A DNA stretch of 11,660 bases from JBCCGI01 sp039029355 (GTDB lineage Bacteria > Planctomycetota > UBA1135 > GCA-002686595): contig JBCCGI010000156.1 in assembly GCA_039029355.1 (NCBI GenBank), forward strand, positions 1-11,660, in the 5' to 3' direction. This document shows positions 1 through 6,652 of this stretch, one piece after another. Position 1 is the stretch's first letter. Every line of letters begins with the position of its first letter. The translations under genes and the position numbers were made by a program. Below the pieces are notes generated by a model. The model had not been told where the DNA came from and did no database searches. It saw only the letters and a list, made by a program, of their open reading frames with translations.

Positions 1-1865
1 CGCGCCCGCGGTCGGCCTGGCGGCTCGCGGGCCTGGTCGCCGCGGCGGCGGCGGTCGTCGCGATCCCGGTCTTCCTTCGGCCTGGCCCGCGCGGCCGCGG
101 CGCTTCGCTCGGCGTCGCGGCGCCGCAGCACGCGGGCGGCGCGGCCTCCGAGGCGCTCGTTGCCGCCAGGGCGGCCGAGCCTCCCGGACGCGTGCCGGTT
201 GCGCTCGACCTCGCGGCCGGGCGCGCTCTGGACGCGCCGGCGGAGCAGCTCGGCACCTTGTCCGTGCGCGTCGTCGACCGCGACGGGGCGCCGCTCCGCG
301 GCGCGCTCGTCTGGATGATGGCCCTGGGCCTCGACCGGGACGACGAGCCGGCGTCGCGCGAGGCCGGCAGGACCGACGCGGCCGGCAGGCTCGCCGTCGC
401 GCTCGTCCCGGCCGACGTGGGGGACATCTTCGGGCGGCGGACCGTCGGCGTGTGGGCCGGTGCCGACGACCGCGCGGCCTCCAGGGCTTGCTACGCGCCC
501 CTGGCGGACGCGCTCGAGCGCGAGCTCGTCCTCGCCACACGCGGGCCTGCGTGGGAGCTACGCGGCCGCGTGCTCGGCTGCCGCGAGCCGCTGGCGGGGG
601 CGGTCGTCGCGGTGGGGAGCGGAGGCTGGGAGTCCGACGGCTCCGTCATGACCTGGGACCGGCCGCAGCGGCTCCGCACCGACGCGAGCGGGCGCTTCGC
701 GGTCGACCTGCCGCCCGGCCGCCACCGGGTCGCCGTGACCGCTCCGGGCTACGCGCCGTTCATCACGCACCCGGACTCCCGGAGCGGGAAGGGCGAGCTC
801 GCGCTGCACCTCGAGCTCGGCGCGAGCGTCAGCGGGGTCGTACGCGATACGGACGGCGTGCCGGTAGCCGGCGCCGAGGTGTTCGCCGGCCGGGAGTACG
901 ACGAGCCCAGCTGGGAGACCCGGACCGCCGCTGACGGCTCCTTCGAGCTCGCCGGTTTGCCGGCCGGGGCGCGCTACCTCTACGCCCGCGTCGACGACCG
1001 CCCGCAGTTCGTCCGTTCGGTGATGGAGCTCACCCCCGGTAAGAACGAGCTCTGGGACTGTCGCCTGCGGCCGGAGCCGCCGCTCGAGATCCGCCTGGTG
1101 GACGAGGAGCAGCAGCCGCTCGCCGGCCACGTGGTGCACCTCTCCGCCGACGCGCGCGCCCCGTGGTTGCGCGCCCTGACGACGGACGAAGACGGTCGCG
1201 CCACGACGTTCGGCCCGCCGCCCGGCCCGTGGCGCGCCGTCATCCACCGTCCGGCGCAGCTCGGCCACGGACGCGCGGACGAGCCCCATTCGATCGTCGA
1301 GTTCGCGGGGCGCGAGACCGGCCCGACCACGATCCGCGTCCCCGCCGAGCCGGAGTGCCGGGGCACGCTCGAGGCCACGGTGCTCACCCGAGCAGGCACG
1401 GCGCCGCAGGGAGCGAACCTGCGTCTGGTGGGCGGCGACCTGTGGCTCGACCGCAAGATCCCGATCGACGCCGCCGACGGGCACGCGCGGCTGGAGCACG
1501 TGCCCGCCGGCTCGTACCTGCTCTGCGTCGGCTGGCGCGACCACCCCACGGTCGTGCTGCGCCGCTGCACGCTGGCGGCGGACGACGCATTGGACCTCGG
1601 GTCGATCGCCCTGCCCGAGAGTGCGACGCTCGTGCTCGACCGCGCCTTGCCGGCCGGGCTCACCCTGGAGCTGGCGCAGAACCTGGACGGGCGCCGCGAG
1701 GTGGTCGCGCGGACGTCCAACCCTCCGCCGTTCGAGCTGCCGCCGGGCAGCTTCGAGGTCGTGCTGCGCTCCGCGCGCGGGATCCTGCACCGCGAGGCGA
1801 TCTCGCTCGGGGCCGGGGACCGCGTGTCGTGGTCCGTACCCGACGCCGTGCGGAAGCGGGACTGA
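1..1865 (+). CDS. Membrane-anchored protein with multiple carboxypeptidase-regulatory-like domains (5' partial)
   Basis: The reading frame is open from base 3 to the TGA at 1863-1865 (620 visible codons), so the gene enters from outside the window. The first ATG/GTG-type start is GTG at 192. However, codons before it encode a hydrophobic stretch (residues 8-25, LAGLVAAAAAVVAIPVFL) followed by Arg/Pro, which looks like a real membrane helix, so I treat the start as upstream. After a low-complexity Ala-rich linker come about five beta-sandwich units at roughly residues 84-153, 183-250, 271-350, 359-418 and 460-515. Typical hallmarks are VSGVVRDTDGVPVAGAEVFAG, TAADGSFELAGLPAG and DASGRFAVDLPPGRH, as in carboxypeptidase regulatory-like (CarboxypepD_reg / Cna-B-like) domains. 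No peptidase catalytic domain is visible. The order helix, linker, beta-sandwiches matches the C-terminal part of the sigma fusion at 8156-10849, so the missing N-terminus may be a sigma domain. That is inference. The stop overlaps the ATG of the pilin remnant by one base. Confidence 0.85.
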   Translation, partial: RPRSAWRLAGLVAAAAAVVAIPVFLRPGPRGRGASLGVAAPQHAGGAASEALVAARAAEPPGRVPVALDLAAGRALDAPAEQLGTLSVRVVDRDGAPLRGALVWMMALGLDRDDEPASREAGRTDAAGRLAVALVPADVGDIFGRRTVGVWAGADDRAASRACYAPLADALERELVLATRGPAWELRGRVLGCREPLAGAVVAVGSGGWESDGSVMTWDRPQRLRTDASGRFAVDLPPGRHRVAVTAPGYAPFITHPDSRSGKGELALHLELGASVSGVVRDTDGVPVAGAEVFAGREYDEPSWETRTAADGSFELAGLPAGARYLYARVDDRPQFVRSVMELTPGKNELWDCRLRPEPPLEIRLVDEEQQPLAGHVVHLSADARAPWLRALTTDEDGRATTFGPPPGPWRAVIHRPAQLGHGRADEPHSIVEFAGRETGPTTIRVPAEPECRGTLEATVLTRAGTAPQGANLRLVGGDLWLDRKIPIDAADGHARLEHVPAGSYLLCVGWRDHPTVVLRRCTLAADDALDLGSIALPESATLVLDRALPAGLTLELAQNLDGRREVVARTSNPPPFELPPGSFEVVLRSARGILHREAISLGAGDRVSWSVPDAVRKRD

Positions 1866-2262
1866 TGCCGGAGCCAGGCGTTTCGGACCGGCGGCCGAAC
1901 ACGACCACCGGGATCGGCAAGGTCCCCGGGCTCGCCGAGAGCGCCCTGGGAGGCGTGAACCCGTCGGCGTTCCCCGCGCCGGACGGGGGCGAGCAGCTCT
2001 GGTGCTGCTATGCCTGGCCGCTCGTGGCGGGCACGACCGGACAACGGGTCTTCTTCCTGAATCAGGAGGGCGTGCTGCTCGCCACGGGCAACGGGGACGG
2101 CGCCTACGACGGCTTCCTTGCGCCTCCGCTGTTCGACGCGGCCCTCAGCAACGAGACGGGGGGCGCGGACCTGTCCGCTCCGCTGGCATCTTCGAGGACG
2201 TGACGCCACTCGGCTTCGCGGCGAACGACGGAAAGGTCTGGAGGAAGGTGGCCTCGCTCTGA
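1865..2262 (+). pseudogene. C-terminal remnant of a type II secretion-like pilin (5'-truncated, frameshifted)
   Basis: From ATG 1865 (sharing its A with the upstream TGA) the frame runs to a TGA at 2201-2203, giving 112 residues. The core LWCCYAWPLVAGTTGQRVFF followed by LNQEGVLLAT resembles the C-terminal half of planctomycete pseudopilin-like proteins. Such proteins normally begin with a prepilin leader and a GFTLIE-type helix. Neither is present, so at least half of the gene is missing. The normal ending also appears broken. The frame one base back continues GIFEDVTPLGFAANDGKVW and stops at 2260-2262, which fits the usual 'NDGxxW' end of the family. Restoring one G in the run of six G near 2156-2163 would join the two frames. 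It is therefore either a decayed copy, a silent donor copy, or an intact fragment with a sequencing error. The family call rests on remembered motif similarity; the truncation and the two frames are seen directly. Confidence 0.65.
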
Positions 2263-2271
2263 GGGCGAGGC
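2251..2271. terminator. GC-rich hairpin between convergent genes
   Basis: GCCTCGC (2251-2257) and GCGAGGC (2265-2271) form a perfect 7-bp stem with a 7-base loop. It spans the frameshift-restored stop codon of the pilin remnant and lies 35 bases from the stop of the convergent SGNH gene. It could end transcription from both sides, but no T-run follows on either strand. Confidence 0.35.
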
Positions 2272-2305
2272 GCGGTGGAAGCGCCGCGCCCGACGCGCTC
2301 AAGCC

Positions 2306-3313
2306 CTACCGGCGGTCGAGCCCATCCGAGCTCAACCAGCCGAACAGGATCTGCTCCCACTCACGCTTGCCGCTCGGCGTCAGGTGCACCCCGTCGGTGA
2401 ACAAGCGGTCGTCGCTGGGCAGATAGCGGCTGCTCGGCTCAAAGAGCACGTGGTCGTGGCGGCCGGCAAAGGCGCCCATCCACGCCTCGTACTCCGCCGC
2501 CAGACCGCTCTTCCCCCAGGCTGCTCGCAGGGTCGGCGCCAGCGGCGGCGGGCAAAGGACGAGCACCGCGCCGGCCTCGGCCGTCACCTCGGCGAGACGC
2601 TCGAGGTAGCGCACGGTCTCCACGGGCGGGTCGAACGAGTCCAGCGCCGACAGCTCGGCCAACAGTTCCTGCGCCGAGCGCGTGAGCGGCGGCAGCGTGT
2701 TGCCGCGGCTTCGCTCGAGGCGCTGCTTCGCACTGCGCAGCCAGCGGCTCATCGGGTGCAGCACCCAGCCCGCGCGCTGGTTCGAGGGGATCCGGCGCCG
2801 CGCCGAGGAGCGCTCGGCGCGCATCGCCTCGACCAGGTCCGAGCGGTCGAGGCGGGCCTCGACGTCGGCGATCTCGCGGTCGCGCAGGAAGACGCTGGTG
2901 AAGTAGGGGCCCAGGTGGGCGTAGTTGTGCAGGCCCTCGCGCAGCGAGCGCGGCGAGGCGATGTAGACGACGGCGCGCAGGGGCTCTGGGCGCGCCTCCC
3001 GCAGGCGCTCGAGCAGGAAGACGTTGCCCGCCACCCCGACGGACTGGTTCGACGCCAGGTCGACGAGGCCCGCGTCGCGGGCGCGGTCGGGGTCGAGCAC
3101 CGCGTAGCACACGCTGTCCGCCAGCAGCACCACGTCGCCGGCGGGGGCCCCGAGCGCGGTCTCGCGCGCCAGCCGGTCGACCTCGTGGCGCCCGCGGTCC
3201 ACCGGCAGCGCGAACCCGAAGACCAGCTCGAGCGCGACCACAGCGCCGGCGAGCAGCGCTAGGAAGCGGCGCGCGGTGGTCGGAGAGGCGGAGCGTGCGT
3301 CGTGGGCGGGCAT
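2306..3313 (-). CDS. SGNH/AlgJ-like membrane-anchored protein, partner of the MBOAT acyltransferase
   Basis: This 335-aa product starts at ATG 3313-3311, one base after the stop of the MBOAT gene. The longer in-frame start at 3481 lies inside the MBOAT gene and is unlikely. Residues 17-36 (FLALLAGAVVALELVFGFAL) form one N-terminal membrane helix, so the rest should be extracytoplasmic. GDVVLLADSVCYAV (59-72) looks like the block I nucleophile region with Ser67 in an ADSV variant of GDS. DGVHLTPSGK (307-316) is a typical block V with Asp307 and His310 as the expected catalytic pair. A clear GxND block III is not visible. Proteins of this type (AlgJ, AlgX, DltD) work with MBOAT transporters to move acyl groups onto exported polysaccharides or cell-wall polymers. 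The direct adjacency to an MBOAT gene supports such a role. The polymer and acyl group cannot be told from the sequence. Confidence 0.82.
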   Translation of the reverse strand: MPAHDARSASPTTARRFLALLAGAVVALELVFGFALPVDRGRHEVDRLARETALGAPAGDVVLLADSVCYAVLDPDRARDAGLVDLASNQSVGVAGNVFLLERLREARPEPLRAVVYIASPRSLREGLHNYAHLGPYFTSVFLRDREIADVEARLDRSDLVEAMRAERSSARRRIPSNQRAGWVLHPMSRWLRSAKQRLERSRGNTLPPLTRSAQELLAELSALDSFDPPVETVRYLERLAEVTAEAGAVLVLCPPPLAPTLRAAWGKSGLAAEYEAWMGAFAGRHDHVLFEPSSRYLPSDDRLFTDGVHLTPSGKREWEQILFGWLSSDGLDRR

Positions 3314-3314
3314 G

Positions 3315-4745
3315 TCAGAACTGGAAGTAGATGAACTCCTCGCCGGCGAAGCGCCCGAGCAACGAGACCGCCAGGTACAGGGCTCCGAACAGGAGCGCGC
3401 GCGGAGCAGCGGACAGGCCCCGGGTGGGCAGGTCGCGCCCCTCGCGCTCGAGCACCGCGTCCCACAGCAGCAGCGCGACACAGCCCAGCCCCCCGATGAG
3501 GAGGCCCCGGGCCGTGTGCTCGGACAGCTCCAGCCCGGTCAGCCAGCCGCCGCCCGGGGTGAGGAAGGCGGCGATCTGCTCGAGCGACTGCGCACGGAAC
3601 AGCAGCCAGCCGAGGTTGACCAGCTGAAAGAACACCAGCCAGCGCACCAGCCGCATCCACAGCGCAGGCGTCTCGTTCGGGGGCGCGACGCGCTCCCGCC
3701 AGAAGCGGTGCACCGCCAGCAACGTCCCCTGGTACGCGCCCCACAGCACGAAGTTCCAGGCCGCGCCGTGCCACAGCCCGCCCAGCACCATCGTCGCCAT
3801 CAGGTTCACGTAGGTGCGGCGGAGGCCCCGGCGGTTGCCGCCCAGGGTTACGTAGAGGTAGTCCCGCAGCCAGGTGGACAGGCTGATGTGCCAGCGGCGC
3901 CAGAACGTGCTGGGGTCCGAGGAGAGGTAGGGCTGGCGGAAGTTGAGCGGGAAGTCGAAGCCCAGCATCCGCGCCAGGCCGCGGGCGATGTCGGTGTAGC
4001 CCGAGAAGTCGCAGTAGATCTGGGCGCAGAAGGCGTACACCGCCAGGAGCCGCACCGCCATGCCCGGCACGGCCTCGGCGCCGAAGACCCCGTCGACGAA
4101 CGGCGCCAGGTTGTCGGCGATGACCGCCTTCTTGAACAGGCCCCACAGCACCAGCTGCACTCCGTCGGCCTGGTCGTCCCAGCGGAAGGCGCGCCGGCCC
4201 TTGCCCTGGGGCAGGAACCAGCTGGCGCGCACGATCGGCCCCGCCACCAGCTGGGGGAAGAAGGACACGAACAGGGCGAAGTCGACGAAGTCGCCCTCGA
4301 CCTCCAGCGCCCCCCGATAGCGATCGATCGAGTAGGAGAGCGTCTGGAAGGTGTAGAACGAGATGCCGACCGGGAGCACGATCGACAGGTGCCAGGCCCC
4401 CGGGTCGAAGCCCAGCGCGGCCACCAGCTCCCGGGCGCTGTCGACGAAAAACCCCAGGTACTTGAAGGTCGAGAGCGCCCCGAGGTTGACCGCCACCGAC
4501 ACCGCCAGCACCAGCCTGCGCCCGCGGGCCGACAGGCCCGGCCGGTCGAAGGCGAGGCCGCAGAGGAAGTCGACGATGGTCGAGCCGATCAGAAGGCCCA
4601 GGAAGCGCCAGTCCCAGTAGCCGTAGAAGAACCAGCTGGCGAGCAGCAGCAGCCCGTTCTGCGCGCGGCGCCGCGGCTGCAGCGCCCAGTAGAGCGCGTA
4701 GACCGCGACGAAGAACCACAGGAAGTGAAGGCTCGGGAACAGCAC
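3315..4745 (-). CDS. MBOAT family O-acyltransferase (AlgI/DltB type)
   Basis: The 476-aa polytopic membrane protein starts with GTG at 4745-4743. The N-terminus MLFPSLHFLWFF matches the usual AlgI-like beginning, and GGTGAG lies five bases upstream as ribosome binding site. Family hallmarks in order: SWFFYGYWDWRFL (37-49), LPVGISFYTFQTLSYSIDRY (124-143), VAGPIVR (167-173), YCDFSGYTDIARG (244-256), FWRRWHISLSTWLRDY (281-296) and GGLWHGAAWNF (322-332). His326 in the last motif is the conserved MBOAT catalytic histidine, and His286 is the second conserved one. The length is as expected for AlgI-like proteins (about 460-520). AlgI-type proteins pass an acyl group, usually acetyl, across the membrane for transfer to a polysaccharide. 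The SGNH protein encoded one base downstream is the likely final transferase. No alginate, cellulose or teichoic acid synthesis gene is present nearby, so the substrate is unknown. Confidence 0.95.
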   Translation of the reverse strand: MLFPSLHFLWFFVAVYALYWALQPRRRAQNGLLLLASWFFYGYWDWRFLGLLIGSTIVDFLCGLAFDRPGLSARGRRLVLAVSVAVNLGALSTFKYLGFFVDSARELVAALGFDPGAWHLSIVLPVGISFYTFQTLSYSIDRYRGALEVEGDFVDFALFVSFFPQLVAGPIVRASWFLPQGKGRRAFRWDDQADGVQLVLWGLFKKAVIADNLAPFVDGVFGAEAVPGMAVRLLAVYAFCAQIYCDFSGYTDIARGLARMLGFDFPLNFRQPYLSSDPSTFWRRWHISLSTWLRDYLYVTLGGNRRGLRRTYVNLMATMVLGGLWHGAAWNFVLWGAYQGTLLAVHRFWRERVAPPNETPALWMRLVRWLVFFQLVNLGWLLFRAQSLEQIAAFLTPGGGWLTGLELSEHTARGLLIGGLGCVALLLWDAVLEREGRDLPTRGLSAAPRALLFGALYLAVSLLGRFAGEEFIYFQF

Positions 4746-4815
4746 GCTCGCTCACCACGGGCGGAGGTGCACGCCGGGACGCCGAGCGCCGCGGCGACCA
4801 GCCCGAGCGGGGCCT

Positions 4816-4844
4816 AGGGTAGGCACCGCGGCCGGGCAAGTCAG
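4816..4844 (-). promoter_or_regulatory. Weak sigma-70-like promoter candidate for the MBOAT-SGNH pair
   Basis: On the minus strand CTGACT (four of six matches to TTGACA) is followed after 17 bases by TACCCT (three of six to TATAAT), about 70 bases upstream of the MBOAT GTG. This is weak and could be chance. It is listed because it is the best placed pair in this gap. Confidence 0.15.
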
Positions 4845-5140
4845 CCGGAAAGGGAGCGCGGCGCGCCCCTGCCCACAACTGTTGGCGTGGACAGCCGCCG
4901 CGCTGCCGACGCGGCGCCGACGATCGCGCGCGCCGCATGCCGTGCGGCTCTGGAGCACGCGAAACAAGGCGAGGTAACGCGTGCGCAACGGAGTGGTCCA
5001 GAGCTCCACCACGGTCCAACCCGGCCGCGCCAAGCTGTGGATCGGCGGGAGAAGCCCTCGATGCTCGGCGGCCACGGCTCTTCTCCTCGGCGAGCGCCGC
5101 GGGCGACCTTTAAATTCTCGCACCTTGCGCTGGACATCGG

Positions 5141-5172
5141 GTCCTGCGGCCCACCCACGACTCTCGCAGGAC
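5141..5172 (-). terminator. Hairpin after the exported propeller-like gene
   Basis: GTCCTGCG (5141-5148) and CGCAGGAC (5165-5172) form a perfect 8-bp stem with a 16-base loop. It begins 37 bases after the stop of the minus-strand gene ending at 5210. No T-tract follows, so it would be a non-canonical terminator or an RNA-stabilising 3' structure. Confidence 0.35.
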
Positions 5173-5209
5173 GCAGATCCCGAGCGCCGCCGCCCCGCGG
5201 CCAAGGCGC

Positions 5210-6373
5210 CTAGGAGCCGAGAACAAGGTCCAGGGCGTTCGTGACCTGGAAGGCGCCGCTGGCGTCCGCGGACGCGCCCTGGACCGAGACCGCTCCGCCG
5301 ACGAGTGAGCAGTCCAGGGGGATCGGGAGGTCGACCCCATCCGTCGGCGGGGCCTGGACGAAGAGGATGGGGGTGACGAGCAGCGTCCCGAAGGGCGTCG
5401 GGACGTTGGTCGCGCTCCCCAGCGCGAAGAGGTCCAGGACGGCGCCCGGCGCAAAACCGCCCGCGTGATCGATGGAGGCGCTCCACGTCGTCCCCACGAA
5501 CGCGTCCGAAGCCGCCGTCAAGACGCTCGGGTTGGCGGGCACGCCCGGGCGGACCGTCGTCGTCGCCGGCTCGCCGGGGCAGGCCGAGGGCAGAAAGTCC
5601 ATCCCGCGGATGTCCTTGAAGGCAAAGGTGACCACCGGCGTGGTCGTCTGCGCAACCAGGTCGACCGTGTGCAGCCCCAGGTCGCCGTCGGAACCGCACC
5701 AAAGCGTTCCGGACGCGTCCGAGGTCATCCAGAGGGGGTGGAAGGTGCCCGGGAAGTCGCCCTCGGTGGTGAACAGCTCGGTGGCGACGCCGGTCTGCTT
5801 GTCGATCACGTTCAGCGAGTCCGGCGAGGCGCCGAGGTTCCAGCCGTACAGCGTGCCGTCGGGCGTGATCTCCAGGCAGGAGAAGGAGCCGTAGGGCGAG
5901 CCGGGCGTGAGGACCAGCTCCGTGACGAAGGTCGATACGCCGGTGTCCGGGTCGGTCGTGTACAGCTCGCCCGTGTGGAGCGGATCGAACAGGTCGGTGT
6001 TGTTGAGGAGGTAGAGCAGGCCGCTGGCCTCGTCCCACGCCATGCCGCGCACGTCGTCGACGTCGGGGTTGGGCGAGCCGATCGCGGTCCCGAGCCCGGT
6101 TTCGGGATCCAGCTCCAGGAGCTGGCCCGCATCGAACTGGTTGGTGTAGGTGAAGATGCGGCCCGAGTCGGTCATGGCCTGGCTGTTGATTCGGTCGAAC
6201 CCGCAGTTCCCCACCACCGTCACCGCTCCGCTGACCACGTCGACGCGGACGACAAAGCCGTTCCAGGTGACGCCCTGCAGCTCCTGAGCGCCGACGAACG
6301 AGGTCAACACTCCCAGAAGCCCGACACGAAGGGCGAAGCGACGCGCGCGCGAGGTGGACTCGGATCTCTTCAT
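5210..6373 (-). CDS. Exported propeller-like protein with planctomycete-type C-terminal domain
   Basis: I chose ATG 6373-6371 (387 aa) over the in-frame upstream start at 6448 because it puts a standard signal peptide at the N-terminus: basic MKRSESTSRARR, then a hydrophobic core at residues 13-27 and a likely cut after VGA29. Residues 30 to about 270 contain recurring blade-like segments such as GRIFTYTN, LLELDPETGLGTAIG, SGLLYLLNNTDLF, GELYTTDPDTGVSTFV and NVIDKQTGVATELF. These resemble a beta-propeller that reports values rather than an enzyme. After a CPGEPATTT hinge, the last ~110 residues form a domain ending LPIPLDCSLVGGAVSVQG and TNALDLVLGS. Domains of this type recur at the C-termini of planctomycete secreted proteins and may serve in sorting or surface attachment; the role is not established. 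No catalytic motif was recognised. The gene stands alone between two non-coding gaps. Confidence 0.82.
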   Translation of the reverse strand: MKRSESTSRARRFALRVGLLGVLTSFVGAQELQGVTWNGFVVRVDVVSGAVTVVGNCGFDRINSQAMTDSGRIFTYTNQFDAGQLLELDPETGLGTAIGSPNPDVDDVRGMAWDEASGLLYLLNNTDLFDPLHTGELYTTDPDTGVSTFVTELVLTPGSPYGSFSCLEITPDGTLYGWNLGASPDSLNVIDKQTGVATELFTTEGDFPGTFHPLWMTSDASGTLWCGSDGDLGLHTVDLVAQTTTPVVTFAFKDIRGMDFLPSACPGEPATTTVRPGVPANPSVLTAASDAFVGTTWSASIDHAGGFAPGAVLDLFALGSATNVPTPFGTLLVTPILFVQAPPTDGVDLPIPLDCSLVGGAVSVQGASADASGAFQVTNALDLVLGS

Positions 6374-6652
6374 AGCACTCGACGTAGGTCTGAGGTGGCG
6401 GAGGGGGGCCGCATTCCACGCGAAACGGCCGCGGCACCATCCTCTCAAGCTCGCCCGGGACCGACCGTGCCAAGCCTGTAACGTCGCCGCTGCTCGGGCG
6501 GTCGCGACTCGATCGTGACCGCGAGGCCGCGGGTCGCGGGTGTAGTAGGGGTGGGCCGAGCCGTCGAGAGTCCCGACCCGGGCCGTGGTTGAAACCGTAC
6601 GCTCGCTAGGGACGGCCCACCGCTAGGTCCCCGCAGCGACTCCGCCTTGGCC
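6374..6652. other. 279-base intergenic gap between two minus-strand genes
   Basis: No gene is supported. The right part contains a long-range inverted repeat (6550-6621) just after the 471-aa gene. A minus-strand TTGGCA (6473-6468), about 95 bases upstream of the exported-protein start, resembles a -35 element, but no fitting -10 was found at 16-19 bases. Confidence 0.5.
6550..6621 (-). repeat. 9-bp perfect inverted repeat enclosing 54 bases, 3' of the 471-aa gene
   Basis: GGTGGGCCG (6550-6558) and CGGCCCACC (6613-6621) are exact reverse complements. In the minus-strand transcript the structure starts 31 bases after the stop at 6653. It could close a 72-base structured element or act in termination. 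The enclosed sequence does not fold as a tRNA. In DNA of this GC content a repeat of this size with a long loop can occur by chance. Confidence 0.3.

Larger units (their letters stand above)
4746..5209. other. 464-base gap upstream of the MBOAT operon with no convincing gene
   Basis: No open frame here has convincing protein features; the frames present are short, Arg/Ser/Ala-rich and mutually overlapping. It should hold the promoter of the MBOAT-SGNH pair and the 3' end of the exported-protein gene. Visible items: a hairpin at 5141-5172; an AT patch at 5110-5117 (TTTAAATT) in otherwise GC-rich DNA; a 6-bp inverted repeat GCCGCA/TGCGGC at 4932-4948; and a weak minus-strand promoter-like pair, CTGACT (4844-4839) with TACCCT (4821-4816), spaced 17 bases. 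None of these is strong on its own. Confidence 0.5.

Noticed and set aside
558..1790. Long minus-strand open frame (410 codons) opposite the first gene
   Set aside because: Arg/Gly/Ala-rich shadow of GC-rich coding DNA; no domains, while the plus-strand frame has clear beta-sandwich motifs.
192..1865. GTG at 192 as the true start of the first gene
   Set aside because: The frame is open upstream to the window edge and encodes a membrane helix there; using 192 would drop it.
980..2302. Minus-strand open frame (440 codons) across the first gene and the pilin remnant
   Set aside because: Low-complexity Arg/Ser/Ala composition and conflict with two better supported plus-strand frames.
3276..4817. 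Plus-strand open frame (513 codons) opposite the MBOAT gene
   Set aside because: Gln/Arg/Ala/Glu-rich antisense product without recognisable domains; the opposite strand encodes the enzyme.
3259..5019. Minus-strand open frame (586 codons) in another frame over the MBOAT gene
   Set aside because: Shadow frame; the MBOAT frame has all family motifs.
4887..5213. Plus-strand small open frame (108 codons) in the gap
   Set aside because: No ribosome binding site, biased composition, overlapped by several equally poor frames.
4752..6473. Minus-strand open frame (573 codons) over the exported-protein gene and the gap
   Set aside because: Arg/Gly/Pro-rich shadow; the frame at 5210-6373 has a signal peptide and ordered domains.
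6550..6621. Possible tRNA: 72 bases with complementary ends
   Set aside because: No anticodon arm, T-arm or D-arm could be fitted between the complementary ends.
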